Made by a program: the position numbers and the translations under genes. From Phycisphaerae bacterium (GTDB taxonomy: Bacteria > Planctomycetota > Phycisphaerae > UBA1845 > PWPN01), in contig DAOOIV010000101.1 of the NCBI GenBank assembly GCA_035384605.1, positions 10,222 to 18,012 of the forward strand: 7,791 nt of DNA, in the 5' to 3' direction. A model generated the notes under the pieces. The model was not told the DNA's origin. It did no database searches and was given only the letters and a program-made list of their open reading frames with translations. How positions within the stretch are numbered: position 1 is the first letter of the stretch; each line of letters opens with the position of its first letter. Below, piece after piece: positions 6,434 to 7,791 of this stretch.

Positions 6434-7671
6434 AAGTCCCCCTCGTCTCCAAAATCGATTTCAAGCTGCCGCCGCAGGTCCTCGGAATCCGGCTGCAACT
6501 GGTCCATGCGAAGCAACTCTCCGGCCGTGTAGAGATGGTTCCTGATGGACTGAAGACTTGCGGCATCCGCGCTCGCGATCTCCGTGGTACCCTGCCGCGC
6601 CTGTGCCACCAGCAGTCCAGTCGTAGCGGGATCGAGTTGGTCGAGCAGGTCCGGGCTGTGCGTGCTCAGAAGAATCTGGGTACGTGTGGCGGCTTCCTGA
6701 AGAGAGTCCATAAGAGCACCCGCAGCAGCGGGGTGCAGAGCGGTCTCGGGTTCCTCAATCCCAATCAGGCTTGCGGGGTGCGTCCGATCCGCCAACTGTG
6801 TGACGGCCACGAGCGTGCCCAGTGCTCTCAGCGTTCCGTCCGACATGCTGGCGGCATAGAACTTCCATGGGAGATCGGAACCGGCGATTTCCTGGCGGAA
6901 CTCCAGGGTTTCGCGGGGCCCCAGTGACACCCGGTCCACGTCCGTGACGCCCGGAACAATCGTACACAGATGTGACCTGATCCGATCTTTGACCTGAGGC
7001 TGGTCGGAACCCAATCTGGCGATCACGCTGGCAATATTGCTGCCGTCCCGGTGGAGCAGGTCACCCGCGTCGGGGCTTTGTAGTTCCTTCATCGCATCAG
7101 GATTCAGGTTGTAGAAGCCCATCGACGTTAATTGGTCGTAGACCTGTCGGAAAGCAGGTAAGCCGGCGGCAACAACAAGATAGAGTCGATCGGGCGAGAC
7201 AGGCGGCATGTTCTCGCTCTGGGAGACGAGAGTACCTTCCCTTACTGAGTACTCGGCGGCGAGGTTGCTGTTGGCTTTGAAGACTTTGAGATACTCTCGC
7301 TTGACAACGAAGCCGCCTCGCGGGCGCGCACCGATCTCGAATCCATACCGGGCTTCATGCCAATCAGGCAAGGCCATCTCAAGCTCAATGGCAAAGTTGC
7401 GAGGATGTCCAGTGCTGCGTCGCCGGACGGCATCGATGCCTCCTCTCGCCTTGATCGCATGATCGAGCGATCCCTTCAGGCTTTCAGCGACGAAACGCAA
7501 AGTATCCAGGAAGTTGCTTTTCCCAGAGCCGTTTCGCCCCACCAGGATCGTCAGCGGCCGCAGTTGAATATCGCACTTGCCCAGGCTTTTGTAGTTGCGG
7601 ATCCTGACCCGCCGGATGAAAGGCTCGCCCGGGTTGCCGCGGGGCATCAACTCGTGCTGAATCTCGCCCAT
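6430..7671 (-). CDS. AAA_21 / ABC-type ATPase (OLD/RecF-like), paired with DUF4276
   Basis: From the ATG at 7671 the product is 413 residues. The start of the fold reads FIRRVRIRNYKSLGKCDIQL, as in SMC/RecF/OLD-like ATPases. The Walker A is GRNGSGKS (45-52). A family block FYNLNPDAMKEL...DGSNIASV covers about 186-216. The signature-like motif is MSDGTLR (276-282). Walker B is LIGIEEPE (302-309) with Glu306 and Glu307, followed by TALHP. The H-loop is STHSP with His338. There is no coiled-coil insertion of SMC length and no fused TOPRIM domain. The C-terminus ends soon after the ATPase fold and the TOPRIM-like part is the next gene. The start at 7671 is chosen because GAGG lies six bases ahead and the upstream 28 residues do not look like the family. 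The ATG at 7647 is a less supported alternative. Probable role: a sensor or motor that controls the DUF4276 partner, possibly in phage defence. Confidence 0.88.
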   Translation of the reverse strand: MGEIQHELMPRGNPGEPFIRRVRIRNYKSLGKCDIQLRPLTILVGRNGSGKSNFLDTLRFVAESLKGSLDHAIKARGGIDAVRRRSTGHPRNFAIELEMALPDWHEARYGFEIGARPRGGFVVKREYLKVFKANSNLAAEYSVREGTLVSQSENMPPVSPDRLYLVVAAGLPAFRQVYDQLTSMGFYNLNPDAMKELQSPDAGDLLHRDGSNIASVIARLGSDQPQVKDRIRSHLCTIVPGVTDVDRVSLGPRETLEFRQEIAGSDLPWKFYAASMSDGTLRALGTLVAVTQLADRTHPASLIGIEEPETALHPAAAGALMDSLQEAATRTQILLSTHSPDLLDQLDPATTGLLVAQARQGTTEIASADAASLQSIRNHLYTAGELLRMDQLQPDSEDLRRQLEIDFGDEGDL

Positions 7672-7672
7672 G

Positions 7673-7772
7673 GAAAACCTCGGGACCCTACGACAAGTCA
7701 AGCATCTCTCCCTCTGTTCGGCACCGGCTGAGAAGTCTAGCCCCTGATCAAGCATACTCCGGCGAGGTTTTC
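7673..7772 (-). promoter_or_regulatory. Inverted repeat in the ATPase leader covering its ribosome binding site
   Basis: On the minus strand GAAAACCTCG (7772-7763) and CGAGGTTTTC (7682-7673) are perfectly complementary over 10 bases. The second arm contains the GAGG Shine-Dalgarno of the ATPase gene, six bases ahead of its ATG. If the transcript starts upstream of 7772, the pairing would hide the ribosome binding site. The first arm also takes part in a local hairpin (7762-7776), so the two folds exclude each other. This is seen in the sequence; the regulatory role is inference. Confidence 0.4.
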
Positions 7773-7776
7773 TCGC
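7762..7776. repeat. Local hairpin GCGAG / CTCGC in the ATPase leader
   Basis: GCGAG (7762-7766) and CTCGC (7772-7776) form a 5-bp stem around GTTTT on the plus strand, or AAAAC on the minus strand. It uses the same bases as the upstream arm of the long inverted repeat over the ATPase ribosome binding site. The window ends 15 bases further on, so the promoter is out of view. Confidence 0.35.
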
Positions 7777-7791
7777 TTTGTTCGTAAAAAA

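Noticed and set aside
7672..7755. A 28-residue N-terminal extension of the ATPase
   Set aside because: The upstream ATG has GGAG only one base away, too close for initiation. The extension is unlike the family, while the ATG at 7671 has GAGG at normal spacing.
1..7791. CRISPR array, tRNA, rRNA, insertion sequence or integrase
   Set aside because: No regularly spaced repeats, cloverleaf, transposase or recombinase motifs, or terminal inverted repeats with target duplications were seen.

Overview
The window is GC-rich bacterial DNA with six genes, no RNA genes and no visible mobile element. The gene types point to a planctomycete or a close relative (PVC group): an exported VIT/von Willebrand A protein with a planctomycete-style C-terminal tail, an ECF sigma factor, and a Tat-exported Gfo/Idh/MocA oxidoreductase. 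This placement is an inference from gene content and protein style, not from a marker gene.

Layout from left to right. Positions 1-129 are non-coding and carry a row of small hairpins just past the end of the first gene. A minus-strand gene (130-2514) encodes a secreted VIT-vWA protein. A 316-base divergent intergenic region (2515-2830) separates it from a plus-strand ECF sigma factor (2831-3385). The sigma gene is followed by a hairpin (3399-3424) and about 380 bases without a convincing gene. Next comes a plus-strand gene for a small unrecognised lipoprotein (3765-4496). It converges, with only 10 bases between stop codons, on the minus-strand oxidoreductase (4507-5781).

The most interesting part is the right end, read on the minus strand. 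An AAA_21/ABC-type ATPase (6430-7671) overlaps by four bases (GTGA) a DUF4276 protein (5816-6433) that carries an E...DxD pattern like that of TOPRIM nucleases. The pair has the architecture of split ATPase plus TOPRIM defence systems of the OLD/Gabija/PARIS kind, but with a different, little-studied partner family. The oxidoreductase follows 34 bases later on the same strand and may be read through from it.

The leader of the ATPase gene contains a perfect 10-bp inverted repeat. One arm covers the ATPase ribosome binding site and the other is also part of a local hairpin. This gives two mutually exclusive RNA folds and a possible expression switch. Start codons for the ATPase, the oxidoreductase and the lipoprotein were set downstream of the longest open frames, using Shine-Dalgarno sites and signal peptides.
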